Assembly: GCA_958295665.1 (NCBI GenBank)
Contig: OY282560.1
Location: 142,530,091-142,594,090 of the forward strand
DNA length: 64,000 nucleotides
Source: Tipula vernalis
Lineage: Eukaryota > Arthropoda > Insecta > Diptera > Tipulidae
Direction of reading: 5' to 3'
Shown here in pieces: positions 10,985 to 22,175 of the stretch (position 1 is the stretch's first letter; the number at the start of each line of letters is the position of its first letter). A program made the position numbers and the translations under genes. Below the pieces are notes generated by a model. It saw only the letters and a list, made by a program, of their open reading frames with translations, was not told where the DNA came from and ran no database searches.

Positions 10985-11335
10985 CAAAATTCTCAATCCT
11001 CAATCCTCATTTTGCGACCAAAATCGATGTCCAGATCGCAATCTATTTCGTTTTTTTATTGTCTCAGATCATAAACAAAATTTTTTCTCTCAAATTTTTT
11101 TTCAGATATTACAGATAAATGTAAATTTGATAGCAAAATGACCGAAGCGTTTGATGATTCTTCAATTGAAGTTGAAGATTGTAATTATATACAATTAAAT
11201 AAAATATAATTCTGAATAATTTAATTAATTAAAAGTTTAATAATTATTATTTATTTATAATTTATTACATATTTATTAGATAAATTATCTGTCTGATCTC
11301 TCTGATCTCTCCGATATGATAAAAAAACAAGGCAA
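10985..11335 (+). repeat. Terminal-like sequence, right copy
   Basis: Plus-strand blocks TTTTGCGACCAAAATCGATG (about 11012), then after ~260 bp GATCTCTCCGATATGAT followed by an A run, parallel the minus strand of 8727-8860. The outer portion GGAGAGATCAGACAG-type sequence is also present in two copies at the satellite inversion junction. It also contains a small open frame (11138-11209). Confidence 0.4.
11138..11209 (+). CDS. Possible 23-residue terminal exon or small ORF
   Basis: An ATG at 11138 opens MTEAFDDSSIEVEDC... and ends at TAA 11207-11209. It lies 33 bp after an excellent splice acceptor (a T-rich tract then TTTCAG ending at 11105). The acidic composition is unlike the Lys/Asn/Phe noise elsewhere. 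It may be part of a transposon-encoded protein, since it lies between the terminal-like blocks. No homologue is recognised; this may be chance. Confidence 0.2.
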   Translation: MTEAFDDSSIEVEDCNYIQLNKI

Positions 11336-12189
11336 TTCTTTGGTCACTGGAACAGTTATTGATATAAAAATAAAATTGCAAATTACGCTCAAAATAAAAA
11401 CCGAAAATCATTTTCTTTTTACTTGACATTAAAAATTAAATAAAAAAACAAAAAAATAGAATTCTATACCAAACAAAAGTTGGTTTGAAACTATTCATTC
11501 AGGAAAGAAAAAACACGGCATTGTTGTTGTAAAATTCCCAAAATAAGACTACCAGTATGACAATTTCACAGCTAAAGACTTTTAAATGTATGTCTAATGT
11601 AATCAATTTTAAAGAATCCAATTAACCTAAACAAAATGATTAAAATGATATTTTCACTGTAAAAAGAAAATGAAAGTAGGGTTTCCACTCCACTCTAAAA
11701 AATAAAGCAAACCTAAAATTTCGTAGCACATTTAGAAAACTTTCATTTCAGTAACAAATTGAAAACAAAAAAAAAAAAAAAGAAAATTGTATTCCCATAA
11801 ATTTGCCCCATATATTAATTTGTTGGCAATAAATTAATTTTGATGATAATTTTTGTCCCCACTTTATTTTATTTGGTTCTTTAGAGAACATTTTTTGTAT
11901 AGACATTTGGAATCAGCCAAATATTGATACCTATTTATTAGTTTTGTTTCCAATGGTTAACTCTTAAAACCTTTAATTCAATGCCCAAAAATAATTTTTT
12001 GTGTTAAGTTCCGCAATAGTGCCAAAATGTGATAATTATATTTTGTTCCAAAAAACTTAATTTTATGATGCCAAGAAATTTTTTTTTGTTGCTCATAAAT
12101 TTGTGCCGCTTTAGTAATTTTTTGTATCTCAAATATTAATTATTTGTGTGCCGTTTTATTTTATTATGTTACACCACCATTTTATTAAA
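11336..12189. other. AT-rich non-coding DNA
   Basis: No recognised gene or repeat. Long A and T runs and scattered TTTTATTT words only. Confidence 0.5.
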
Positions 12190-12560
12190 ATTAATTAAGC
12201 ACCGTCAAGAGCGCGCGTGCGGCTGCCACTAAATCCGAGACGAGACTGTCTTTTTAATTCATTTTAGTTTTGTCGTGTCATGTCGTTGTCTTGAAGAAAT
12301 AGTAGTTTAGTTGTCCTTTTTGTATTTGGTGATTTCCGTTTGTGTTTATTTTTATTCGCGTATGCTCTGACTGTGTGACGGCGAACGCATGTACAAATGC
12401 GTGAACCGCCACACACTAAAACCGTCCTCGACGTGGGGCGGAATTATTTCTCCACGTCTCAAAATAGATAGGCACCACCTTTTCAGCAACCAAATTTCTC
12501 TTGCTTTATCATCGAGATAACAACATCGCCTCCCTCGTCATTTGATGAAGTGCTTTGAAA
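12190..12560 (-). promoter_or_regulatory. GC-richer island, possible promoter/5' leader
   Basis: This is the most CpG-rich stretch of the first 18 kb (GAGCGCGCGTGCGGCTGCC, GTGTGACGGCGAACGC, CGTCCTCGACGTGGGGCGG). On the minus strand ACAGTCAGAGC near 12375 resembles an arthropod initiator. It is followed by an A-rich leader (ACAAACGGAAATCACC...) like fly 5' UTRs. No start codon with a supported coding frame follows. It could be a host 5' exon or a transposon leader. Confidence 0.25.
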
Positions 12561-15500
12561 AATCACTTAGGAACGATTTATATTTACAGTTCCGGGTGTT
12601 GGTTTCGCGGCTTTTGTTTTTTTTTTTGGTAATTTCCTGAGGGAACTGGGTGTTCCGCTTTATTTTAAGCATTACTGTAAAATAACCTACTCCAATTTCC
12701 ACTACACTTGCAATTTATTATTTTTGTTTTGTCAACAGTCTCATTTTCGAAATTAACGTTTTTTGTTTAAACTGTAGAATCACTAACTTAATTGATGAAC
12801 ACTACATTTTAATTTTGACCCGCGGTCGATCCCATTGAGGCGCATTCACTGGTTTATTTGATTATATATTATCACGCACATATTTAAATCGCTACGAAAT
12901 ACTTGAAAAAGCTCCAATCAAATTAAGACGAATACTTACGGCTCTTTACTCTAGAATGCTCTGATGTTACTCGCAATAAGTTCAAACGCTTTTCATGATG
13001 AGTATACATTACATAAAAGAACACAAACCTGCTCATATTCATAACTAAATCTAAAGCATTCCTAATTTTTTAGCCTTAAAAATCATAAAATCTTTATTTT
13101 ATAACAAAAGTATTTATAAGCTCACCGCTGGTTCTAAAAAAAAAATCAAATTCATCTCTCGTAGTCTCTTACCGAAACAAATACTAAGATACTCGTATGC
13201 ACATTTGCCAAAGTATTTTTTATTTGTCTGGCCAGCCCATCATTTTTGTTTTTTTAAAAAAGAAAATTATTACAGTTTTTTATGCTTTGGTGTTATTACT
13301 TAAGAAATGTTTTTTTTTTTGTTGTTATATTTCTGCAGACATTCGACTACAATCGGTTTATACATTTATGTTTATGTATACATTATGGCTTTTTTATTGT
13401 TGTATGGATTTTTTATTTTAAGATTTTTTTTTGTGCTTTTGTTGTTCGCCGGTTTCTTATCGTTAGTGCACAAGATGAATTGAGTTTAGCACAAGGAAAA
13501 AAAAAAAGTTTGAATTAAACAGAAAAATAAATAGTAAATGTTAAAGGTTCAATGATTTTTTGCTTCTCTCTGGATTCCAACATTAAGATAAATATTTGAA
13601 AATAAATTTTCCTAATGTTTGTATTTTTTTTATGCTTTTTGTACGTTACTCTATAGAAAGGTATTTTTGTGTCTAAATCCCTAAAGGCTGCGTACATAAA
13701 CTTTTAACGTGGAACTATAATGTGTATATATGATCTTGGGAACATTTTTATCAGTATTTAGCTAAAAATATAGGTTTAACCTCTATAAATAAGATTTTTA
13801 GCAACTTGACGTATATTTTAGTATAAGCGGTATAAAAAATTAAAAATATTTTATGTATTTTTAAATTGTGTGAACGTTTGAGAACCTAAGCCTTGATTAA
13901 TCGATAAGATTTCTTGGTATATAAAGCGGGTAATTGTTTATTACATCCTTATGTGACTTAGACAGTATAAAACCTTATAACATAGTTAATATGGGTAGCA
14001 ATACAAGAGAGCTACCTAACAGGCTAAATGTACATACAGATAGAGAAGACTTGGAATATTTTGATTTATATTCGACTTTTATTTTATTATAAATTATTTT
14101 GTTTTATTCATAACACCCGATTCATTGTAAACCGATCCTATACATATTTCATTCAAGATGGCATACATTTTTTCCGAACATGTAGGACATACAATACAAG
14201 TACATATATATAACCCAAGATACAAGAATATAAAAATTATCCTTATTTTATACCATTTGAATACATAAAATGTATACATGACTCTCAAGTACACTGGTAC
14301 AACACACATGTCTTTTGTATTTGTTAAGTATGTGTGCCAAGTTGTGTATTTATTTATGACTTCTGTTTTTTTATATTTTATAAATTATTTTCCTTGTTGT
14401 TGTCATCAATAAATATCGAAATATTATTTATACTCACTCGCTTATAGTTTTTATATGCTTCTTCAAGTATTGTGCTTTTTATATGCTTTGGTTTCGTGTT
14501 AGATTTTTACTTTTTTTTTTTAAAAGTTTCTTGTGTCAGATGATCTGTAACAAAGTCACAATTTTCGTGCTAGATTTTGGTGTGGTGTATACGATTTATA
14601 TTTTAGTAGCATGAATCTAACGAGACGATTGATAGAAAAAATTTATTTTCATTTTCTGTGCGTGTGTGTGTTCTCCGAATCTTGAAATAGAAAATAAAAT
14701 ATTTTTATTGAATAAAGGAAACACATTGTACTTATTTGTATGTACATACATATGTATGCGTAAAAAAGTATGTCTAAGATGGAAAATCCACTTTTAAATA
14801 AAAATTTGGTATATACATTTGACCTGATTTATATTTTGATACAAAGTGAAGTTTCATAGAATTGTTATGTTTCGTACAAAATAATAATCCTTTAAGAAGA
14901 GCTTTTGCATTCTCCTCTACATTTTTTTTGTATATAAAATATACTATCATACTACATAATAATAGGATAATAAATAACTAAAATTGTTCGCTAAGTGCAA
15001 AAGTTAATCCGTTGCAGTAGATTAAATAAAACAAATAAAAGTATGTTTCAAGATAATTTTACAACATTAACAAAATTAAAAATAATTAAATTGTCTTCTT
15101 TTATTATTTATGTTACATAAATTTGCTAAACTACATATTTTTGTACAACACTGCTAATTTATTTTTGCGGAATATATCTACACAAATATTTTTCACTTCT
15201 ATCCAATCTCAATCAAAAATCATTTAACATTTCTAAAACCATATTTAGATTTTCCGTTTTGATTTTTTTTAAATTCATTTCAAAAAAAATTATAAATAAA
15301 ATGATTATATTACATTTTATCGGAAAAATAGCTGTTAACCAATAAAAATTTTAGACAGACGAAACATTCCAAATTCAAAATTGGTTTATTCGATTCTAAA
15401 CATAGTTAGTGAAGCAAATTGAATATGTATAGACATCCATTATAACCTCATGTTTGTGGCCCATTTATTGCAATGTCCATTATCAGTCAATTTTAGTAGT

Positions 15501-15643
15501 TTATCAAATACTTAGAAATATATCGATTTGGGTATGTTTTTTTGTAGATTTGTGAATTATTTTATAACTACAAAATGATATTTAAAGGAAAAGCTATTAA
15601 TACTACATTCACATACATAACATCCAATTGTGACCAATTTTTA
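12561..15643. other. AT-rich non-coding DNA
   Basis: No protein similarity recognised. Contains a GTATGTACATACATATGTATG microsatellite near 14738 and (GT)n near 14660. Several A/T homopolymers are present; no inverted repeat of note was seen. Confidence 0.5.
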
Positions 15644-15647
15644 CCTG

Positions 15648-15717
15648 CCGCTACCGGCAACTGAACTCAAAATCCGCAACTTGCAAATCAAAGCTCTACC
15701 CAATGAACCATCGACGG
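15648..15717 (-). tRNA. tRNA-derived sequence (SINE head or tRNA pseudogene)
   Basis: On the minus strand TGGTTCATTGGGTAGAGC (15693-15710) matches the tRNA D-arm/box A. A region with GATTTGCAAG follows in the anticodon position, and GAGTTCAGTTGCC (15656-15668) matches the T-arm/box B with mismatches. Spacing between the boxes is right for a tRNA. The acceptor stem pairs only partly and no variable-arm structure is certain. It is therefore more likely a SINE head or decayed tRNA than a working gene; the anticodon is uncertain. Confidence 0.45.
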
Positions 15718-16395
15718 TAACTCGGAAAGAATGAAATTGTCTATTGGAAACTTAGAACTTATTTCAACTTTCCAAGCTGTGAACATATACCAAGTAATGA
15801 ATTTCTATATATTAGTATAGACTGAATGATACAGAGCAAAGTGCCGTAGTCTGAATCACCACCACATCAACAACAATTAAATCAACAAAAATGGCCTATT
15901 ATCCGTTTATTACCACAACTCGAGTGGAATTGGTACTAAATCAACCGATTTTTTTCTCAACATTTCTGACTAAGAGATTTATTTAAGCCTTAGAAAACTT
16001 TCCTAAATCGTACAATATCTTTCGTCGGGATAGATTTGAAAATGAAAATTAAGATCGGTTAGGGGCCGGGATAACGATTGGAATATCTAATCAATTAGAA
16101 AATGAGTTTGCCTTTTACCCTAAGTAGGCGGAGCTATTCGTTTTAAGAATTAAATTCTACAATCACCCGAATTTTATGATCGCCCCTGTCTATACCATAG
16201 AAAATGAATTAACAACAATTAAAATATCAAATTCTGTCGCATACTAATTTGCTACTCGTAAAATATCTGTTAGATTTAAAAAGGAACCGTGATACAATAA
16301 CACTTTTACTAATTTGAAAGATCGTAAAACCTAAAAGTTTAAACTGTACAAATCTAATCCAGGAAATTACTAGTACTTTACGCTCGGAATTCAAT
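15718..16395. other. AT-rich non-coding DNA
   Basis: No recognised feature; it may include body sequence of the adjacent retroelement relics. Confidence 0.45.
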
Positions 16396-16578
16396 GTGTT
16401 AAAGAAGTTTATTTATAATATGTTTACTGTCCAAATTGAGGGTGATATAACAAAAACTGAGGAAACTGAAGGATATCCTGTTGTTATAAATTTCGACGGA
16501 GTGATTTCAAATGATAAACAAGCAACATGTAATTTATTTGCCGATTATTTTGAAGGGGTGTCTACTAACTGTTTTTAA
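16396..16578 (+). pseudogene. Non-LTR retrotransposon ORF2 linker fragment
   Basis: The frame includes EGYPVVINFDGVISNDKQAT and CNLFADYFEGVST. This matches the segment just N-terminal to the reverse transcriptase domain of jockey/CR1-type ORF2 proteins (…LFADYFxxV…). It ends at a stop after 60 residues. Its position before an endonuclease-end fragment (16.73 kb) is out of order, so it comes from a different element than the following relic. Confidence 0.55.
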
Positions 16579-16699
16579 TTCTAATATTACGACGAATTTT
16601 AAACTTGGGTTGCAATAAAGGGACTGAAACAAAGTGAAAGCTTTCAACAATTTTTTCCAATTTTTAAATCTGGATACCGAGAATTATTAAAATCCTATA

Positions 16700-17233
16700 T
16701 TATATTCTAATATCTATTGTCCTAGACGTTATAGATTTTTACGTCGCCAAAGGAATAGCTTTTGATTACATTAAAGCGATGCCATGTTTGGACCTGTCAT
16801 CAGACCACATCTCAATGAATGCATTCAGTCAGCAGCTTGGAAGTTCACACCACCACCAAAAAAGCAAGAAATTAATTGGGAATGTTCGAATTTTGTCAGG
16901 AAAATAATTACGTAGAAGAAAAAAATTAAGACATCAATGTCAACGATATCGACTAGCGGAAGATTGACGTAAACTAAAGCAAGCCATCAAACAATTAGAA
17001 GAACTGCTTCTCAATTAAAGAAAACCAATCAATTGAAGAATATTTATCACGACTCTCACCAACTATAATGAGAAATAATGATGAAGTATTTGCAGACCAT
17101 TTTGAAAGGGTATTCCAACCAAGTATAATAAATTATAAAGTTAGGGATGAAGAGAATACAGATATTTAAACTACTTGGAATCACCATTGCAGATCGCATC
17201 ACGAAGTTTTCTATGGTAGAAGTAAGAAATGTG

Positions 17234-17271
<38 letters not shown>

Positions 17272-17852
17272 AAATCCTGAAAAGGTGCCAGGATATAAGG
17301 ATCATTTGCAAGAGTTACCTGATAAGGGTATGCAATTTAAAACCTACTTATTCAACACAATATTAAGAATGTGATATTTCCTAACACAATGGAAGGTTTC
17401 ACAAGTAATGTTAATTCCGAAACCAGGCAAACCCCTACTACTTAGACGACTAAAGTTTATGTTGTTGGAGAAGAAGCTGATTCCGGATCATCAGTTTGGA
17501 TTTATACCAGAGCACTCAACAGTAGAACAATTGCTCAGAATAGTTCAAGCAATTGAAGAAGCTCTGGAAGAATTAGATATTGTTCTGCTTTATTCATAGA
17601 TACTTAGCACAAGCTTTTGAAAAGGTATGGCAAGTGGGATTATAATTAAAATTAAGCGAAGTTTGCCACATGATTTCTACAGAATATTAGCATCATATCA
17701 ATTGGACAAATATTTTATAATAAAACATCAGGATGCAAATACAATCCGCTCAATTAAATCTGGTGTGCCACAGGCCAGCGTGTTTGGGCCCATATTATAT
17801 AGGCTATATATAACGCAGATATATTGTTGTAATTTACTTGTTGATTGTTAAC
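16700..17852 (+). pseudogene. jockey-like ORF2 relic (EN end to partial RT)
   Basis: Plus-strand pieces in order: VIDFYVAKGIAF and LDLSSDHIS (endonuclease C-terminus with the S-D-H motif), AAWKFTPPPKK, EVFADHFERVFQPS-like linker, LNPEKVPGYKDH, VMLIPKPGKP, KKLIPDHQFGFIPEHSTVEQL, AIEEALEELDIVLLYS and SGVPQASVFGPILYRLY. These are hallmark jockey-clade reverse transcriptase motifs, in several frames. Between PKPGKP and LLRRLK about 30 residues of RT are deleted. The element stops before the catalytic Y/F-A-D-D box. A (GA)n tract lies within the coding part at 17237-17269. Confidence 0.75.
17237..17269 (+). repeat. (GA)n microsatellite in the jockey relic
   Basis: About 16 GA units replace part of the coding sequence between EVRNVIQ and LNPEKV, translating to alternating Arg-Glu. 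It is a secondary expansion inside the relic. Confidence 0.9.
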
Positions 17853-18425
17853 AATGGTACTGGATTTAGTGGACTGTCATTTTTCACACGTTAGAATTGA
17901 AACAACCAATGTTAGCACTGTGGTCGGGCATTTTGAATTGGCGCATTTTGTAATAAGTATAATTTATCATTATTTTTTGGATCTTGTCTTTCACATGTCC
18001 AATCTATTGTTATCTGGATGTTTGTACTTTGTACAAGACAGGGCGACAACAAACAGTGATACAGTGTAAACAGTACTATAATTTTCTTTCATTCTACTAT
18101 TAATTTATGAAAAAAAACGTAATTTTACGCTTCCCGCAAGCAATGTGTTAATGTCTAAATTTTTATGTAATTCAAGTACAATTAATTTTTATTTTTATTG
18201 ACGAGAAGCGTCTAAACACATTGAGAATATTTTTACTACTACTACAAAAAATAATCATGCCTTAAAGTGGCTTTCGGGAGAACTAACAAAAAATAAAAAA
18301 TAAAGAACTGAAGTTGATTTCATTGTTGGTAGATGATGTTATTTTTAACCCTTGATTGACAGTTGAGTTTTATTATTCATTTTTAACCCTTGGTTGGCGG
18401 TTGTGCGTTTAACATTTCGACCGGT
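17853..18425. other. Unassigned spacer
   Basis: No coding similarity recognised. The 18300-18425 end, on the minus strand, follows the BEL/Pao ORF end and may include its 3' untranslated part. The words AACCCTTGATTG and AACCCTTGGTTG form a short direct duplication (about 18346 and 18385). Confidence 0.4.
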
Positions 18426-18448
18426 ATTGAAACTCCTGTTTCAACAGA

Positions 18449-19564
18449 CTACTTAGTGCCTTCCTTTGGGAGTGGGCATATTCTAGTAATTGGTCGCTTA
18501 ATAATACCAGCTTTGGTTTTAAGAGAAATCACTCTCACATTGTTATCGGCTCCAGTATGTAATTGTGTGACGCGACCCATCATCCAGTTGAATGTTAGGC
18601 TTCTGAGAATTCCACTTGATTCGGGTTTGCAGCGTGTTGATGTATTCAATGGACCATCTGGTCCAAAACGATTGCTTCATTTGTTGAATTCGTTTCCAGC
18701 GGGAGAGACGATTCATCTGCATGTCGTGAATGTCCGGTTCAGCTATCGATGTAATCGGGGCGCCGATAATGAAATGTGCTAGTGTGAGTGGTGATAAGTC
18801 GTTGGGATCGTCTGATAAGGGAGTGAGTGGCCGGGAATTAAGGCAACCCTCGACTTGTGTGGTTAGAGTAGATAATTCTTCAAATGACATTGGTTGATCT
18901 CGGGTGACTCTTTTGAGGTGGTATTTAACCGACTTAACACCCGCTTCCCACAATCCACCGAAGTGTGGGGCACGTGGTGGAATGAATTACCATATAATAT
19001 TTTCGGAATCGCAAAAATGTTGAATCAATTCATACGTTGTTTGTTTTGTACAAAATGAGTGTAACTTATTAAGTTCTGTGACCGAACCTACAAAATTCGT
19101 GCCATTGTCGCTATGGATGATAGCTGGACGTCCGCGCCTTGCAACGAATCGATGGATGCAGGCGATAAATGCTTGACTAATGAGGTCACTGACCGTTTCT
19201 ACCGTTAACAAATAAACACTGCCACATAAGTGTTGTAGTGTGCGGTGCTTCTCAGACCTTGGTTTTTTGTTAAGAATGGCCTAGAGTAATCTACTCCAAT
19301 TACATCAAAAGCTGGTATGACATGATTGAGCCTATCACTCGGTTAATCACCCGAAGTAGTGTTGGCTTTCTTTCGAAACAGGTTACGCACTAATGAACTA
19401 TCCGTTTTGCTTCTGATTTTCCATGGCCAATATCTTTGTCGCATTTGTGCCAGAAGATTTTGAGGACTACAATGAAAATGTTTTTTATGTTCATGGCGGA
19501 AAGTCAATGTTGTAAAATGATGACCTTTCGGAATTAATATTTGATGACGTTGATCAAAATTCAT
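18449..19564 (-). pseudogene. BEL/Pao integrase with DUF5641
   Basis: Segments on the minus strand: LIPKGHHFTTL, HEHKKHFHCSPQNLL and MRQRYWPW (HHCC-like N-terminus, 19343-19564); RFVARRGRPAIIHSDNGTNF (core with the second Asp, 18987-19211); MWEAGVKSVKYHLKRV with the catalytic Glu, CLNSRPLTPLSDDP, LTLAHFIIGAP and FWTRWSIEYINTLQ (18543-18953). In the next frame, MMGRVTQLHTGADNNVRV and LKTKAGIIKRPI (18449-18600) are typical of the DUF5641 domain end. Frame breaks occur at about 19330, 18980 and 18560. The product would integrate element DNA, but it is inactive here. Confidence 0.85.
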
Positions 19565-19753
19565 ATCTGCATTTTTGATGCGAGATATGGTGAAAAATTG
19601 TTTATTTGACTTTCATGATCCAGCGGCTTGTTGTTATTAATACTTCGAATTCCATGATTAAATGTTTGCTGCTGTACGAGTTTAATTAGGCGTATGAGAC
19701 TGTTTTACCGTTCAGTTTTGGTTAAGTATCGTGCACATGATGATCCAGGTTCA

Positions 19754-20395
19754 TCAATTGTACTTCAGTTTCGAGATATATCGTAAGCAATATGCTGTTA
19801 CACATACCAACTTTGTAAATGAATTGCCAAATCTTTCAATTAACTCACAAAGTTGTTCAACAGTGGTCGCGAATGTTTTGATTGATCTTTTCTTGATGAC
19901 ACTGATCGATGATAACTGAAAATCCTTGATTGGCCATTCAGACTGTGGAAATTTCAGATATTCGGGACCGTTCCACCAGAGCGTATTCGAATGAAGATCC
20001 TTTGGCATAACTCCTCGCGATGCTAAATCGGCTGGGTTTCTTGTAGTGTCGATATGATGCCAGTTGTAATTGGATGTAAGTTCTTATATTTCTGATACTC
20101 GGTTTGCAACGAATGTCTTTAGTAGATTACATGGAGTATGTATCCAAGCGTGATCGTAGAATCCGTCCATAAATGGATGGATTCAATGTTGAGCTTAAGC
20201 GAAGTTGTAAGCGTTGCAACAAGCCGCGACAGTAACAGCGCTGCACATAACTCCAAGCGTGGGATTGTTTGGGACTTGAGAGAGGTCACTCTTCTTTTAC
20301 TGCATAAAAGACTGACTAATGTTTCGTTGTTTTCATCAATACATCTTAAATAAACACACGCTCCGTACGTCTTTTCGCTAGCGTCTCATAGCTAG
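19754..20395 (-). pseudogene. BEL/Pao RNase H and connection region
   Basis: Minus-strand blocks read DASEKTYGACVYLR (20350-20395, first catalytic Asp of RNase H), TIPRLELCAALLLSRLV (the catalytic Glu), LWTDSTITLGYI (second Asp). Then come a frame change, SRGV-like residues and MPKDLHSNTLWWNGPEYL. These are diagnostic of Pao-family pol. One or more frameshifts fall between the TDS motif and MPKDL. Confidence 0.85.
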
Positions 20396-20559
20396 CTAGC
20401 TAACGTAGTCCAACGTTAATAGGTCGTACCTCGGACATAGGCTCATCGGTTTATTTTACAAACTTGTCAACAGCATTTTTGTCACAAAAAGTTTCAAAAA
20501 TTGCCAATATTTCCCTCAGTGAGTTTATTTTAAAATTCCTCTAAGTATTTCAGATAATT

Positions 20560-21060
20560 CCATGTTTAATGTTGAAGTCTTTAGGGTCCAATACTAGAAA
20601 TAAAGCTAAGCAGTAGAATACACCTTCACATAAAGATAAGATAAGGATTCTCTCAGACTGTTTCATTAAAGTACGTGTTATGGCGAAGTTTCAAATTTTA
20701 TGGGGCCAATTAGAAATAAAGCCAAGTAGTGATACCCTAAGCGCCTCAGTTTCATATCATGGGGACAAGATACTTTTTTTCTAATTTTTCTTAGATAGTT
20801 TTATTCATGTGTGTGTGGTATGGTGAAGTTTTGAATTTTATGGGGCCAATTCTAGAGATAAAGATAAGTATAGTGGCATATGGGACAGTTATGCCGTAAT
20901 AGTATCATAATACCCTGAATGGCTCAATTTTATTTGATGATTTTACAGGAAAGATACTCTTTTTCTAATTTCTCTCAGACAGTTTCATTCATGCACGTGT
21001 TATGGTGGTATTTTCTATTTTATGATGCAAATACTACAGGGATAAAGCTAAGTATGTATA
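20560..21060. repeat. Diverged tandem repeat, about 150-180 bp period
   Basis: The block TTCTCTCAGACNGTTTCATT...GTTATGGNGAAGTTT...TTTTATGGGGCCAAT...ATAAAGCTAAGTA recurs near 20650, 20788 and 20972, with a partial copy at 20575. Copies differ at many positions and in spacing, so this is an old array, unrelated to the large satellite. Confidence 0.6.
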
Positions 21061-21739
21061 TACCTAAATATAAAGATTAACGAATGGTTAGTAGTTCTAT
21101 ACTGAAAATAGAGGTTAGAAGGGATTCCTATGAGTTGCTAATACATTGTTTTTACCTCAATATGTTATGTGTAAAACAAATTAGTTTAAAAAATCCACCA
21201 GCTTTGAATTCGTCTAGTAGACAATCGTTATCTTGGTTCCCTATTTTTGTAATATAATATAAACTGGAGAACAGATATGCTTCATTTCTCAAACACCTCT
21301 CAGTCATTTTTACCGCAACTCTATCACTATGAGCCGACAGCTTTACGGCTCTATAGAATTTAGGCTGCTTTCATTTTAATCGTATTGAAAAGTGATTTAT
21401 TCATATGTAGTCCATAGGTATTGGTTCTCAGTATTGTGGACAAACATTACTGTGCGAGTTCTATACAGTGCAATGAAATTTCTTTCATTCCTTTTCAAAA
21501 CTTAAATTCACTACGGTCGAATAAAAAATGCCGCCGAAATTTTATGCGATCTGCCGGCTTTTCGATTTGTTTTTTGCTGCTTAAATTTCACAGGAGAAAA
21601 ATGAATTATTGTCGCGTCTTTTTGATTTAAAGCACCAATAGTTATTTGTGTATTAATAGCGCAAAATGGTACTTTGTAGCGCGATAAAATGAATTGCTAA
21701 ATAAAAAATCTGCTAGAATTGTATGCACAAGTACTACTA
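21061..21739. other. Unassigned spacer
   Basis: No coding match. A locally GC-richer patch lies at 21510-21560 (ATGCCGCCGAAATTTTATG); nothing further can be supported. Confidence 0.4.
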
Positions 21740-22175
21740 TTTTGAACATCTGAGTGAAAGATACTTAAGCTTTTTTCAAAAATTGGGAGGTCCCAGTGAA
21801 TTTTAGAGCAAATCGCTGAACCGGAAGTGGCTAATCGCGTGGGCCAAAAAATTTATTTTCCAAATATCTCAAAAAGTATAAGGTTTATACAAATAAATAA
21901 ATTTGTAAGAAATTTGCATAACAAGTTTCTCAAAATTCCCTGTTCGAAAAAGAAAGTCGTGTGTTGACCACACCTCAATTTGCTTTGTATAATTTTTTTA
22001 TTTTTTTGAAAATAGTTTTTCTGTAAACCTTACACTTTTTGAGATATTTGCACAATCAATTTTATTGCCTATGCCATTGTTTGGCCTCTTCCAGTTGAGC
22101 AATTCGCCCTGAAATTCACTGGGACCTCCCAATTTAAGAAAAAAGGTTAGATATGACTCAGTTTGACAGATAGAA
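21740..22175. mobile_element. Diverged inverted-repeat element
   Basis: The left arm 21740-21895 (AAATTGGGAGGTCCCAGTGA, then ATATCTCAAAAAGT) recurs as the reverse complement at 22020-22175, at roughly 75-80% by eye. The spacer is about 125 bp. No target duplication or transposase was identified. Confidence 0.6.

Larger units (their letters stand above)
18430..20395 (-). mobile_element. BEL/Pao LTR retrotransposon, 5'-truncated
   Basis: The minus strand carries, in element order, the Pao RNase H, the segment with LWWNGPEYL, the integrase zinc-binding region, the integrase core and the DUF5641 C-terminal domain. Gag, protease and reverse transcriptase are absent; the sequence breaks off near 20395 (GCTAGCTAGC). 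No LTR was recognised at the 3' side. Frameshifts divide the reading frame. Confidence 0.85.
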
